Source: Peptostreptococcaceae bacterium (GTDB lineage Bacteria; Bacillota; Clostridia; Peptostreptococcales; Peptostreptococcaceae). Taken from it: a stretch of DNA of 64,000 bases. The stretch lies in assembly GCA_025210335.1 (NCBI GenBank), contig JAOARY010000067.1:124001-188000 (forward strand), written 5' to 3'. Both the position numbers and the translations under genes were made by a program. A model generated the notes under the pieces. That model was not told where the DNA came from, did not search any database, and worked only from the letters and a program-made list of their open reading frames with translations. This document shows, in pieces, positions 53,386 through 62,836 of the stretch (position 1 is its first letter; each line of letters begins with the position of its first letter).

Positions 53386-54741
53386 TTAATTTTTAGCTAA
53401 ATGACATACAACTTCTACATGTGGATTGTTTGGAAACATATCTACAGCTTTTACTTTAGTTATCTTATAGTCATTTAATATAAATGATTTTAAATTAGGC
53501 ATTAAAGTTTTTGCATTACAAGAAACATATATTATTTCTTTTGCATCAAAAGATACTATATCTGATATTGCATTATTATGTATCCCCATTCTTGGCGGAT
53601 CCACTATTATAACATCTGGATTTGATTTAAGTTTTTTAACTTCTTCCTTTACATCTCCAGCAATGAATCTTACATTTGAAATACCATTTAATATAGCATT
53701 ATCAACAGCTGCATCAACAGCTTCTTCTACTATTTCTATTCCTATTACTTCTTTTGCATCCTTTGAAACAATTTGACTTATAGTACCCGTTCCACAATAT
53801 AAATCAAATATAGTCTTATCCTTTGATTCTCCCAAGTACTCTCTTACAACTTCATATAATTTTTCTGCTCCATAAGTGTTTGTTTGGAAGAATGAAAAAG
53901 GTGATATATTAAATTTAAGATCAAATAACTCTTCTCTTATAAAATCCTTACCATATATAAGTTTTGTTTCGTCAGGAGTAACAGCATCAGACATATTATC
54001 ATCTAACGAATGTAATATACTTACTATATTTCCTTCTAAATTAAGATTTAACAACATATCCTTAAATTCATCCATATTAAATTCCACTTGTGTACTAGTA
54101 ACTATATGAACCATTAATTCTCCAGTTTTAAATCCTTTTCTTATTATCAAATATCTCATATAACCTTGATGTAAAACTTTATTATAATGAGGTATATCTT
54201 TAGATTTAAAAAATTCTAAAGTACTTTTAAGAATATTATTATAATCAGTTTGAACAATCTTACACTTATCTACAGTTATAATATCAAAAGATCTTCCTTT
54301 TTTATGCATACCTAAAGTTGTAGGGCCATCTTTTTCTTCATTACCAAATGTATATTCCATCTTATTTCTATAATTATATTTTAATGGACTTGATATTAAC
54401 CCCTCATATTCAAAACCTTCTATTTCTTCTTCTTTAAATAAATTTAAAACCATTTCCTCTTTTAATTTTGCTTGTGTCTCATACGGTAATGATAAATAAC
54501 TACATCCTCCACATATTCCAAAGTGAGGACAAACTTCATTTGTTTCTAATGGTGATCTTTCTAGTACCTCTAAGATTTTACCTTCAATTTTTTTTCTTCT
54601 CACTTTTTTTATTAATATATTTGCCTTTTGTCCTTTTATACCACCTTTTAATTCAATCTTTTTTCCTTCGTGATATGCATAACTTCTTCCACCAATAGCC
54701 ATTTCATCTATATTAAGTTCTAATTTTTGCCTTTTTTTCAA
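53386..54741 (-). CDS. rlmCD: 23S rRNA (uracil-5-)-methyltransferase, RlmCD/RumA type
   Basis: 451 aa from TTG 54741, which has AAAGGAGG eight bases upstream; the longer frame would translate this site. A TRAM domain occupies about 1-60. The iron-sulfur motif CPHFGICGGCSYLSL lies near 72-86 (four cysteines counting the later one). The SAM-binding motif IFDLYCGTGTISQ lies near 305, DPPRMGI near 380 and the catalytic cysteine in IYVSCNAKTL near 405. It forms 5-methyluridine in 23S rRNA. It is the last gene of the leftward RNA-modification block. Confidence 0.9.
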   Translation of the reverse strand: MKKRQKLELNIDEMAIGGRSYAYHEGKKIELKGGIKGQKANILIKKVRRKKIEGKILEVLERSPLETNEVCPHFGICGGCSYLSLPYETQAKLKEEMVLNLFKEEEIEGFEYEGLISSPLKYNYRNKMEYTFGNEEKDGPTTLGMHKKGRSFDIITVDKCKIVQTDYNNILKSTLEFFKSKDIPHYNKVLHQGYMRYLIIRKGFKTGELMVHIVTSTQVEFNMDEFKDMLLNLNLEGNIVSILHSLDDNMSDAVTPDETKLIYGKDFIREELFDLKFNISPFSFFQTNTYGAEKLYEVVREYLGESKDKTIFDLYCGTGTISQIVSKDAKEVIGIEIVEEAVDAAVDNAILNGISNVRFIAGDVKEEVKKLKSNPDVIIVDPPRMGIHNNAISDIVSFDAKEIIYVSCNAKTLMPNLKSFILNDYKITKVKAVDMFPNNPHVEVVCHLAKN

Positions 54742-54780
54742 TCTAATTCCTCCTTTAAAATACAATTTTTTAAATAATTT

Positions 54781-55530
54781 TTATTTAATTTTTGAATAAG
54801 CTTCTTTTATTTCTCCAATGTATTTTTTATTTTTACTTTCTAAAAATTCTATCAACCAATTAAGATCATAATTAACAATTAAATCATCTGTTAAATTTGT
54901 ATTTTTTATTACTTCCTTTGCCAAAGAAAAATCTCCAATTTGAGTGTATATGTGAGAATCTGTGCCAACAACCATTTTTGTCTTATTCTCATTTGCTTTA
55001 TTAATTATTTTTTTGCATAATTCTTTACTACCAGGTCTACTCTTACCAAAAGAACTATTATTTATTTCTAATAGAATATTTTTTTCTTTTGCTTTTTTCA
55101 CTACTGCATCTATGTCTATTTCAAATTGTGGATTTCCAGGATGTCCTATTATATCTACATAAGGATTATCCATTGCTCTTAAAAGAGCTTTTGTATTTTC
55201 TATTTTATTTCCTGGTCTTAAACAAGGTGGATGTAAACTTGCTATAACTAAATCTAATTCTTTTAATGAACCTTCATCTATATCTAATCTACCTTTAAAA
55301 TCTATAATATTTGCTTCTACACCTCTAAGCACCATAACACCTTCTAATATTCTTGGTATTATTCTTTGATTATTTATATGATAAATATGTGGTCCCCCTG
55401 GCATATTAGGACCATGATCTGTTTGTGCAATTAACTTTAATCCTTTTTTTTTCGCCTCAATACATAACTCTTTTAATGTTGAAAAAGCATGTCCACTTGC
55501 AATTGTATGGCAATGTAAATCAAATAACAA
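54781..55530 (-). CDS. PHP-domain phosphoesterase (YcdX-like)
   Basis: 249 aa. Metal-binding positions appear in LHCHTIASGHAFST (7-20 region), QTDHGPNMPG near 36, GVEAN near 70, LASLHPP near 95, DIIGHPGNP near 135 and VVGTDSH near 190. This is the trinuclear PHP-hydrolase pattern of YcdX. It probably hydrolyses phosphate esters; the substrate is unknown. It starts at TTG 55530 with AGGTGATATAG upstream. It is placed 10 bp after the pseudouridine synthase, so is cotranscribed. Confidence 0.87.
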   Translation of the reverse strand: MLFDLHCHTIASGHAFSTLKELCIEAKKKGLKLIAQTDHGPNMPGGPHIYHINNQRIIPRILEGVMVLRGVEANIIDFKGRLDIDEGSLKELDLVIASLHPPCLRPGNKIENTKALLRAMDNPYVDIIGHPGNPQFEIDIDAVVKKAKEKNILLEINNSSFGKSRPGSKELCKKIINKANENKTKMVVGTDSHIYTQIGDFSLAKEVIKNTNLTDDLIVNYDLNWLIEFLESKNKKYIGEIKEAYSKIK

Positions 55531-55539
55531 CTATATCAC

Positions 55540-56247
55540 CTATCCTTTTAAACTCTCTAATTCATCTTTAGTTAGCTCTCTAAATTCACCTAAAGAAAGA
55601 TTTTCATCTAATTTTAAACTTCCCATTGATACTCTTTTTAAATATAACACAGTCATTTCTAGACTCTTAAACATTCTTTTAACTTGATGAAATTTACCTT
55701 CTCTTATTGTTAATTCTATTTTCGAATTCTCATCAGATTCTAAAATCTTTAAATCAGCACTCATACATTTGTACCCATCATCTAATATAATACCTTCTTT
55801 AAAATCTTTAATATGTTTCTCTTCTACTTTCGAATCTATAATTGCATAATAAGTTTTATCAACATGTTTCTTTGGTGCTAATAATTTATGCGATAATTTT
55901 CCATCATTAGTTATCAAAAGAAGACCTTCTGTGTCTATATCCAATCTTCCAACAGGTGCAGGGTCAAATATTTGTTCATCTATAGTAAGTAAATCAATTA
56001 CAGTTTCATGCATATTATCAAACGTCGCCGAAATTACATCTTTTGGTTTATTCATCATAATATAAATAAATTCTCTATAATTTACTTTTTCATTTCCAAT
56101 ATATATCTCATCGTTATTTTCATCTACATGAAGTTTAGGGCTTTTTATAATGTCACCATTAACTCTTACTTTTTTTCCCATTATCACTCTTTTTATTTCT
56201 GATCTTGTTCCATACCCCATATTAGATAGTAACTTATCTATTCTCAA
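55540..56247 (-). CDS. Pseudouridine synthase, RsuA/RluB family
   Basis: 235 aa. An S4 domain (1-60, MRIDKLLSNMGYGTRSE) precedes the catalytic domain with PVGRLDIDTEGLLLITNDG near 97-115 (Asp of GRLD is the nucleophile) and KFHQVKRMF near 185. It isomerises a uridine in 16S or 23S rRNA. The family allows RsuA or RluB/E/F; I cannot choose. TTG start behind AGGAGG. It lies between the PHP and RsmF-type genes, 10-12 bp on either side. Confidence 0.9.
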   Translation of the reverse strand: MRIDKLLSNMGYGTRSEIKRVIMGKKVRVNGDIIKSPKLHVDENNDEIYIGNEKVNYREFIYIMMNKPKDVISATFDNMHETVIDLLTIDEQIFDPAPVGRLDIDTEGLLLITNDGKLSHKLLAPKKHVDKTYYAIIDSKVEEKHIKDFKEGIILDDGYKCMSADLKILESDENSKIELTIREGKFHQVKRMFKSLEMTVLYLKRVSMGSLKLDENLSLGEFRELTKDELESLKG

Positions 56248-56258
56248 ATTATTTCCTC

Positions 56259-57590
56259 CTAATTATATCTCCAATTTTTATCATATTTATTTTTAAGTGT
56301 ATTGTTCGAAAGTTTTCCAAAACCCAAATTAAATCCTTCTACAGTTACTAAATTTAAACCTTTTTGACCTTCTACAAAAATTGTTTCACCTTTTAAATAC
56401 TTAATAACTTCTATTGAGTCTTTTTTTAAATCAATAACTCTTTTAAATATTTCTTTATTAAAGGCCATAGCAAAAGCTTGAGATGGTTCAAATCTATTTT
56501 TCTTTAGTTCGCCCAATAATAAACCACTTCTTACAACTTTTAAATTTTTAGTTTCTACTAAATGATTTGGTAACAAATATACCTTATCTTTTATTAATTT
56601 TATTCTATCATCTATTTTAATATTTAAATTCTCATTTTCAAAGTCTATAAGTGCTTGTGGTTTTTTATCAAATTTTAAAACTTCATTATATTCTTTATCT
56701 TTAATTTCTGTATTCTTTTGCAAAAGTGCTAAAAAATGACCTTCACCCTTAAGATTAAATGGTAATAATCTAGCTACCTCATCTATACCATAACCTTTTT
56801 TTATTCCATATTCTTTTTTTATATCTATAAGAATAAAATCTTGATTATTTTTTAGAAATTCTTTTATAACTTCTTCATTTTCTAAAGTATTAAATGTACA
56901 AGTAGAATAAACTAACTTACCTCTATTTTTAAGCATTTTAGAGGCATTTGTTAATATTTCAAATTGAAGTTTTTTATAGTCTTCCACAGGAGTTTTTAAC
57001 CAAGATTTTATCAATTTTTCATCTTTTCTAAACATCCCTTCACCAGAACAAGGAGCATCTACTAATACTCTATCAAAAAAATCAGGGAAATTATTCAAAA
57101 GCCTTTGTGGACTATCATTGACACCTATAAAATTTGTAATTCCATAAAGCTCCATATTCTTGATAAGTGGCTTTAATCTCGTACTATTTATATCATTAGT
57201 TACCAAAAACCCACTACCTTTTAATTTTGAAGCAATTTGAACACTTTTCCCTCCAGGTGCTGCACACAAATCCAAAACTTTATGATTTTTTTTCACATCT
57301 AAAACCTCTACAGGAAACATTGCAGAAGGTTCTTGTATGTAATATAATCCAGCATGATAAAGTGGACTTTTAGCTGGCTTTTCTTCTTCTTCATAATAAT
57401 AACCATCTTCACTCCACATAATTTTTTCAAGTTTAAAGGGTGAAATACCTAAAAAATCATCTTTTTTGATTTTTAAGGTATTCACCCTTAATCCATAGTA
57501 ACGATCATTTGTATATGTTTTTAAAAAATCTTCATAATCAGATTTAAAAAGTTTTTTCATATCTTCTAAAAATTCATTTGGTAAATTCAT
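56259..57590 (-). CDS. RsmF/NOL1-type 16S rRNA m5C methyltransferase
   Basis: 443 aa. The SAM fold has VLDLCAAPGGKS near 105, the DAPCSGEGMFRK motif IV near 170 and the second catalytic cysteine in YSTCTFNTLENEE near 225. The C-terminal 120 residues resemble the RsmF-N/PUA-like extension. It methylates cytosine C5 in 16S rRNA. The ribosome binding site is weak; GAGAGGTATT overlaps the upstream stop and suggests translational coupling with the gene before it. Confidence 0.9.
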   Translation of the reverse strand: MNLPNEFLEDMKKLFKSDYEDFLKTYTNDRYYGLRVNTLKIKKDDFLGISPFKLEKIMWSEDGYYYEEEEKPAKSPLYHAGLYYIQEPSAMFPVEVLDVKKNHKVLDLCAAPGGKSVQIASKLKGSGFLVTNDINSTRLKPLIKNMELYGITNFIGVNDSPQRLLNNFPDFFDRVLVDAPCSGEGMFRKDEKLIKSWLKTPVEDYKKLQFEILTNASKMLKNRGKLVYSTCTFNTLENEEVIKEFLKNNQDFILIDIKKEYGIKKGYGIDEVARLLPFNLKGEGHFLALLQKNTEIKDKEYNEVLKFDKKPQALIDFENENLNIKIDDRIKLIKDKVYLLPNHLVETKNLKVVRSGLLLGELKKNRFEPSQAFAMAFNKEIFKRVIDLKKDSIEVIKYLKGETIFVEGQKGLNLVTVEGFNLGFGKLSNNTLKNKYDKNWRYN

Positions 57591-57599
57591 AATATATTT

Positions 57600-58145
57600 T
57601 TAATACCTCTCATTTATATAATCATCTATTAACGATAATTGTACTTCCTCTTTAAAAACCTTATTTTCTTTAAGTTTCTTTAATACTTCTTCATGCATTG
57701 AATGAAATATTACTGATTCAAAATCATAAAATACAATTTCTAATAGTTTATTTTTAAGTCCTTTTGCTTTAGTTTTTATATAATAACCTTCAACATTCTT
57801 ATAATTTACAACTTCCATAAGAGAAAGTGTAGCTTCGTCTTTTTTTGCATAAAGTTCATTGATATCTTGTCTATACTTTGCTTGTTTTTCTAAATTACTT
57901 CTTTTTCTTATAAGATCATTTAATTTTAATTTAATATATTTTGCTCTAAGATTATAAAATTGATAATTATAAATAGCCTTAAGGGGTTCATCTATAACCT
58001 CATATGGCTTCATATTTAAATCTTTCAAATAAAAATAACTATCCTCAATATAATCCCTTTTATTTAAATCTCCTTGCAATAATTGTTGTATCATAATATC
58101 TCTTTGCTCTATAAATTTTTTAAAAAATTTTTCTTCCTTATTCAT
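57600..58145 (-). CDS. Charged helical protein of unknown function
   Basis: 181 aa from ATG 58145 (GAAGGAAAAA upstream; the TTG 12 bp earlier overlaps this). It is rich in Lys, Glu and Tyr with predicted helices throughout (LKLNDLIRKRSNLEKQAKYRQDI near 75-97 as a possible coiled coil). No signal peptide, membrane segment or known motif. It is the first gene of the RNA-modification block, 10 bp before the RsmF-type gene, so a role in translation is possible but not shown. Confidence 0.7.
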   Translation of the reverse strand: MNKEEKFFKKFIEQRDIMIQQLLQGDLNKRDYIEDSYFYLKDLNMKPYEVIDEPLKAIYNYQFYNLRAKYIKLKLNDLIRKRSNLEKQAKYRQDINELYAKKDEATLSLMEVVNYKNVEGYYIKTKAKGLKNKLLEIVFYDFESVIFHSMHEEVLKKLKENKVFKEEVQLSLIDDYINERY

Positions 58146-58347
58146 TTTTTCCTTCAACCTTTCTAACTAAAAAATCCAAAGAATTTTGTATATAATCTGA
58201 TTTTTAGCACTCATTTATATTATACTTTTTATATATATTTATTACAAATATTTTTTAAAATTTTTCTTTATAAATTTCAATCCAATTATTAATATCAAAT
58301 CTATATATTTTATATACTTAAAAAAATAAAATCTATACATTTATATA

Positions 58348-58392
58348 TATCAAAATAGTGATTTTAATCAAATTTCAAATCATTATTTTGAT
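58348..58392 (+). other. Hairpin in the 460-bp gap before the aldolase gene
   Basis: TATCAAAATAGTGATTT and AAATCATTATTTTGATA pair with one mismatch. It lies between the divergent gene at 58145 and fba at 58608, about 215 bp before fba. It may be a regulator site or a leader structure. The rest of the gap is AT-rich and holds no gene or known riboswitch that I can see. Confidence 0.4.
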
Positions 58393-58607
58393 AAAAATCA
58401 AAGTTTTTTATATTTTTTTGCAAAACAAAAGGTTTTCCTATAAGTTTTTTTCAATTTACTATGGCTTTTTTTTTAATTAGATTGTAAAATAAATACGAAG
58501 AATTTTATTTTATTATTTTATTTAAATTTTTAAAGGGTATATATTAATCGAGTTTTATTAAAAACATAATTAAACTAAAAAGTTTAATATCTTAAGGAGG
58601 ATTTAAT

Positions 58608-59540
58608 ATGCCATTAGTAACAACTACAGAATTATTCAAGAAAGCTTACGAGGGGAAATTTGCAATAGGAGCTTTTAATGTAAATAATATGGAAATCGTA
58701 CAAGGAATCATCGAAGCTGCTAAAGCAGAAAATTCAGGAGTTATATTACAAGCTTCTGCTGGTGCTAGAAAGTATGCTAGTGCTGAATTTTTAAAAGCTT
58801 TAGTTGAAGCAGCTGAAAAAGAATCTAGTCTTCCAATAGCTTTACATTTAGATCATGGTGATAGCTTCGAAATCTGTAAGCAATGTATTGATGATGGGTT
58901 TACATCAGTTATGATTGATGGTTCATCTCTTCCAATCGAAGAAAATATAGCTCTTACTAAAAAAGTTGTTGAATATGCACACTCAAAAGGAGTTGTTGTA
59001 GAAGCTGAACTAGGTAAATTAGCAGGTGTTGAAGATGACGTTAAAGTTGATGCTGCTGATGCAACTTACACAGATCCTGATGATGCAGTTAGATTTGTAA
59101 AAGAAACTAATGTAGACTCTCTTGCTATAGCAATCGGAACAAGTCATGGTGCATACAAATTTAGCGGAGATGCTAAATTAGATTTTGAAAGACTTGAAGT
59201 TATATCAAACAAATTACCAGGATTCCCACTTGTATTACATGGTGCTTCTTCAGTTCCTGCTGAATTAGTTGATTTATGTAATAAATATGGTGGAAATATA
59301 CCAGGAGCTAAAGGTGTACCTGAAGAAATGCTAAGTAAAGCTGCTGAATATGGTGTTTGTAAGATTAACGTAGATACTGATTTAAGACTTGCAATGACTG
59401 CTGCTATTAGAAAAGTATTTAATGAAAATCCAGCTGAATTCGATCCTAGAAAATACTTAGGACCAGGAAGACAAGCAATCAAAGAAATAGTTCAACATAA
59501 AATTAAGAACGTATTTAGATGCTCAAATTCAGCAAAATAA
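58608..59540 (+). CDS. fba: Class II fructose-1,6-bisphosphate aldolase
   Basis: 310 aa. The zinc and substrate residues appear in ALHLDHGDSFE near 83, EAELGKLAG near 132, IGTSHGAYKF near 178-187 and PLVLHGASSVP near 208. KINVDTDLRLA near 255 is the phosphate-binding loop. It cleaves fructose-1,6-bisphosphate to DHAP and glyceraldehyde-3-phosphate. A very strong AAGGAGG and GC-richer codon choice than its neighbours fit high expression. It is a single gene between the regulator-type hairpin and a strong terminator. Confidence 0.97.
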   Translation: MPLVTTTELFKKAYEGKFAIGAFNVNNMEIVQGIIEAAKAENSGVILQASAGARKYASAEFLKALVEAAEKESSLPIALHLDHGDSFEICKQCIDDGFTSVMIDGSSLPIEENIALTKKVVEYAHSKGVVVEAELGKLAGVEDDVKVDAADATYTDPDDAVRFVKETNVDSLAIAIGTSHGAYKFSGDAKLDFERLEVISNKLPGFPLVLHGASSVPAELVDLCNKYGGNIPGAKGVPEEMLSKAAEYGVCKINVDTDLRLAMTAAIRKVFNENPAEFDPRKYLGPGRQAIKEIVQHKIKNVFRCSNSAK

Positions 59541-59543
59541 TAT

Positions 59544-59570
59544 AAAAAAGAGGCTAAAAGCCTCTTTTTT
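59544..59570. terminator. Bidirectional terminator between fba and the nuclease
   Basis: AAAAAAGAGGCTA and AAGCCTCTTTTTT form a strong stem. It shares AAAAAAGAGGCT with the outer stem of the folD terminator. Confidence 0.9.
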
Positions 59571-59575
59571 TTATA

Positions 59576-62320
59576 TTATTTATTGCTTATTTTAATTAAT
59601 ACTGGATCATGATCACTTACTCTACCATCAGCTTTAACAAATGGAGAATTTATATTTACAATATCAAAAGAAACATTTTTATTTTCATATAATGCTTTTG
59701 TAATAACCGCATTATCTAAAACTTGCGAAATACCATTATGATTATAAGTAAATCTTTCTTCAAAAGGAAGTTCATCAACTAAATTAATCATTTCTTCTCC
59801 CTTTAATACTTCTAATGTTTTTGAAAACTCATAATCATTTAAATCTCCAAGTATAATAACATTTGATTTTGGTTTTTTAACCAATAATTCTTTTACAAAA
59901 TTATTTACAATTCTTGATTGCTCACATCTTTTTTCTAAGCTACCTTGAACTTGTGGTTGTTGTGTTCCAAATACAGGAGAATCTCCTCTTTTTGAACTAA
60001 AGTGACAGCCAACTACATAATAACTTTCTTCATTAAATACAAACTCTGCAAGAAGTGGTATTCTCGTATGCTCAAAAGCATCTTGATTTGTTCCTATTCT
60101 AGAAGGATTTGAAGATAAACTCCCATCTTCTTTTATATACACTTCCTGAGTAGGAAGTCCTTTTACATTTGCTTTTAATTTAACTCTATCATCTCTATAA
60201 ATATAACCAACTCTTATATTTCCACCAGGTTTTCCACCTTCTAAATCTTTTCTTGGTGCTATTTCCGTATAAGAATAACTTACATCTTCATTATTAAGCT
60301 CTAAAGAAATAGATTTTATTTCTTCTATTAAGCCTTGATAATTTTTATCTGCTTTTACTATATCACTCTTAGTATCACCATCATCATCTTGCATTTCAAC
60401 CAATGCTACAATATCAGGTGTTTTTAAATCCTTAACTATTGATTTTGCAATTTCTTTTGTTTTTTCTTCTGACTCTTCTAAGTAGAAATTCTCTATATTG
60501 TAACTTGCTATGTGTAAAGAATTTTCATCCCATTCTAAAGAAGTCTCTTTTCTCTTATTATCACCTTTTAAAAGATCTGGTAATTTGTTTTTATTTAATA
60601 TTTTATATTTACCATAAGAATAAGACATTATCCCATCTATACTTTCTGTAAATGAATCTCCAACTGTTGGTCTAAAACTTAAATCATAAAATCTTCTTGT
60701 TTTATAACTTGTTATTGGTCTTATATCATCATCTATAGTTAATACTTCAGGTGATTTTAATTCATCTGTAAACTTTATACCATTCATAAAAGTCATTTTT
60801 TGTGATGAATTTTCACCACCGTTATTCAATACATATACCTCTCCATATCTTTCATCAGCACCAACTATAAGAGGATTTTCAATTCTAACAAGCATACCTT
60901 CTAATGATTCATAAAAATCAAGGGCATCTTCATTTGGATTAAATTCAGTCATAGAATCATTATCAACTATCTCTGTAGGTATATTAAGTTTCGTTAAACT
61001 TAAAGCATTTGGTAATTTATTATTATTTGATAATATGCTAACTTTATTTGAGTTTATTTGAGTTTCTGTTAAAGTATAATCCCAATTATCATTATTTTTT
61101 TCTACAACTTGACCATCAACACTTACCATATCTCCTGGGAATACTTTTTCTTTTGATCTTACAAATATTCCTTCACATGTACTTAAATCATTATCTATAG
61201 AAGAATCTGGTTCTTGCATGAAAAACCCTTTATTTTTTATAAATCCAGTAACAATACCTTTTATACCTTTTACATCTTTACCATCATAATTTGAATAATG
61301 AGATAATCCTTGAATATCTCTTATCTTTAACGATGTTCCTATTTCATATTCAAAAGTGACAATTTTAGATGAATTCATTCCCTCTTTAATAGCTATTGCC
61401 TTTATTATTGTATTATCTTTATTTAGTATAATTTTTTCACTATAAAGATTACTATTTTTATTTGGTTCATTTAAATTATTAATATCATTTCCTATTTCAT
61501 AATAAATATTTGCATCATCTGTATTTGTATAAAGTTCAATTTCTGTTCCTTCTTCAACTAAAGATGGTATTAGTGAAGACTCTACTTTCGATACAGTCAT
61601 TTGGTCTATTACAAAATCATTTTCATCTCTTAATATTATCTTTTGACCATAATTAAATTTTGAAACTCCTATTATTTCTTCATAAAGCATATTTAATTCT
61701 AATTTAATTCCATTTGGTGGTCTTACTAAAGTTTCACCAAATTCATCTTCCACAGTATAGTTTCCATATTTATCAACTGTTTTAATTATTACATTTTCCA
61801 ATTTTACAAGCATACCTTCAACATCATTCGTATTATCCGTTGTAAAAATAAGCATAGGATCTATATATTCATTTTTCGATATAATTTTTACACTATCTTT
61901 ATTTAATGGGTGAATTTGAGAATTATCTTTATATATTTCAATAATACCTTCCACTTGTATTTTATCCCCTATTTCTAAATCAGTAATATCTTTAACTTTA
62001 TATTTAGATAAAGTTATTCCAGCACTACAGTCTTGTAAAAACACATCATAATCTCCAATTATTGCAGTAACTATTCCTTGAATAGTTGTTTCTTTTCCAC
62101 TTTCTTCTCTTACATCAATTATAAAATCAACATCTTCTTCATTTAAAATACCCTTGTCAACTTCAGTATTTTCTGTCAATTTTAAATCTTCACTATTTTT
62201 CACTTCTTTTTCTATTTCTATATCTTTATCAATATTGTTTGCACAACTTACATTAAAACTAAACATTATTATCATTAAAGATACAAAAATGCTAAGATTT
62301 TTCTTATTATTAAATTTCAT
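59576..62320 (-). CDS. Large extracellular nuclease (ExeM/NucH-like, EEP domain)
   Basis: 914 aa. The N-terminal signal ends near NVSCANN, a possible but atypical lipobox (Asn at -3), so it may be lipid-anchored or fully secreted. OB-fold-like segments appear near 75-150 and about 335-430. A chitobiase/beta-hexosaminidase C-terminal-type domain (IYYEIG and TIIKAIAIKEGMNSSK) lies near 245-325. The endonuclease/exonuclease/phosphatase domain (about 605-914) has SYNIENF, LVEMQD, GCHFSSKRGD, ILGDLND and SDHDPV, all catalytic blocks. It should degrade extracellular DNA for nutrients. ATG behind AAAGGAGG. A promoter with a CodY-like site precedes it. Confidence 0.9.
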   Translation of the reverse strand: MKFNNKKNLSIFVSLMIIMFSFNVSCANNIDKDIEIEKEVKNSEDLKLTENTEVDKGILNEEDVDFIIDVREESGKETTIQGIVTAIIGDYDVFLQDCSAGITLSKYKVKDITDLEIGDKIQVEGIIEIYKDNSQIHPLNKDSVKIISKNEYIDPMLIFTTDNTNDVEGMLVKLENVIIKTVDKYGNYTVEDEFGETLVRPPNGIKLELNMLYEEIIGVSKFNYGQKIILRDENDFVIDQMTVSKVESSLIPSLVEEGTEIELYTNTDDANIYYEIGNDINNLNEPNKNSNLYSEKIILNKDNTIIKAIAIKEGMNSSKIVTFEYEIGTSLKIRDIQGLSHYSNYDGKDVKGIKGIVTGFIKNKGFFMQEPDSSIDNDLSTCEGIFVRSKEKVFPGDMVSVDGQVVEKNNDNWDYTLTETQINSNKVSILSNNNKLPNALSLTKLNIPTEIVDNDSMTEFNPNEDALDFYESLEGMLVRIENPLIVGADERYGEVYVLNNGGENSSQKMTFMNGIKFTDELKSPEVLTIDDDIRPITSYKTRRFYDLSFRPTVGDSFTESIDGIMSYSYGKYKILNKNKLPDLLKGDNKRKETSLEWDENSLHIASYNIENFYLEESEEKTKEIAKSIVKDLKTPDIVALVEMQDDDGDTKSDIVKADKNYQGLIEEIKSISLELNNEDVSYSYTEIAPRKDLEGGKPGGNIRVGYIYRDDRVKLKANVKGLPTQEVYIKEDGSLSSNPSRIGTNQDAFEHTRIPLLAEFVFNEESYYVVGCHFSSKRGDSPVFGTQQPQVQGSLEKRCEQSRIVNNFVKELLVKKPKSNVIILGDLNDYEFSKTLEVLKGEEMINLVDELPFEERFTYNHNGISQVLDNAVITKALYENKNVSFDIVNINSPFVKADGRVSDHDPVLIKISNK

Positions 62321-62373
62321 TTTATTCCTCCTTTAATTTGTCTTTATTTTTTGTTTTTTACAAGTGGGATTTT

Positions 62374-62403
62374 ATTGTACTATTTTCTGAAAACATTTTC
62401 AAT
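62374..62403 (-). promoter_or_regulatory. Promoter of the nuclease gene with internal CodY-like site
   Basis: On the minus strand TTGAAA, 17 bp and TACAAT; the spacer contains TGTTTTCAGAAAATA, 12 of 15 matches to AATTTTCWGAAAATT with a perfect TTTTCAGAAAAT core. It lies about 60 bp before the ATG. Repression by CodY in rich medium is a natural inference. Confidence 0.55.
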
Positions 62404-62708
62404 GATTTTTTTTAAATTTCAAAATAAAAAAATTTTTATAATTTTCTTTATTTTGATTTATAGATAATAGAAACTTTCTTAATTGTATACATTAAATAAT
62501 AAACATTATCATTTATTTGTTTTTTCATTCTTTTAAATACCTAAAATAACAAGAATAGAACTTAATTAAATATCCAAATAAAATGATTTTATTCTTTAAT
62601 AATCACGATTGATAGTTAAATATTAATCGTTAATAAATTAATAATATCATATTTTCTGTTTTTCGAAATTTTTTAAAATTTATGAAAATTTAAAATTATT
62701 TTAATATT

Positions 62709-62770
62709 TTACAATTATTGCATTCTTTAATATAATAGTTAGAGTAAATGCATGTAATATTCTAAAAATT
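62709..62770 (+). promoter_or_regulatory. Promoter and CodY-like box before brnQ
   Basis: TTACAA, 16 bp, TATAAT (62731-62736), then AATATTCTAAAAATT at 62756-62770, matching 13 of 15 positions of the CodY box just after the expected transcript start. In 62404-62708 I saw only AT-rich DNA. Confidence 0.6.
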
Positions 62771-62836
62771 TCTTAAATTACATATTTGCTATGTTATAAA
62801 ATGCATTTTACAAAAATTTCTTAAAAGGAGTATATT

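Noticed and set aside
59144-59482. 112-codon minus-strand ORF inside fba
   Set aside because: Antisense to a highly conserved enzyme; no RBS.
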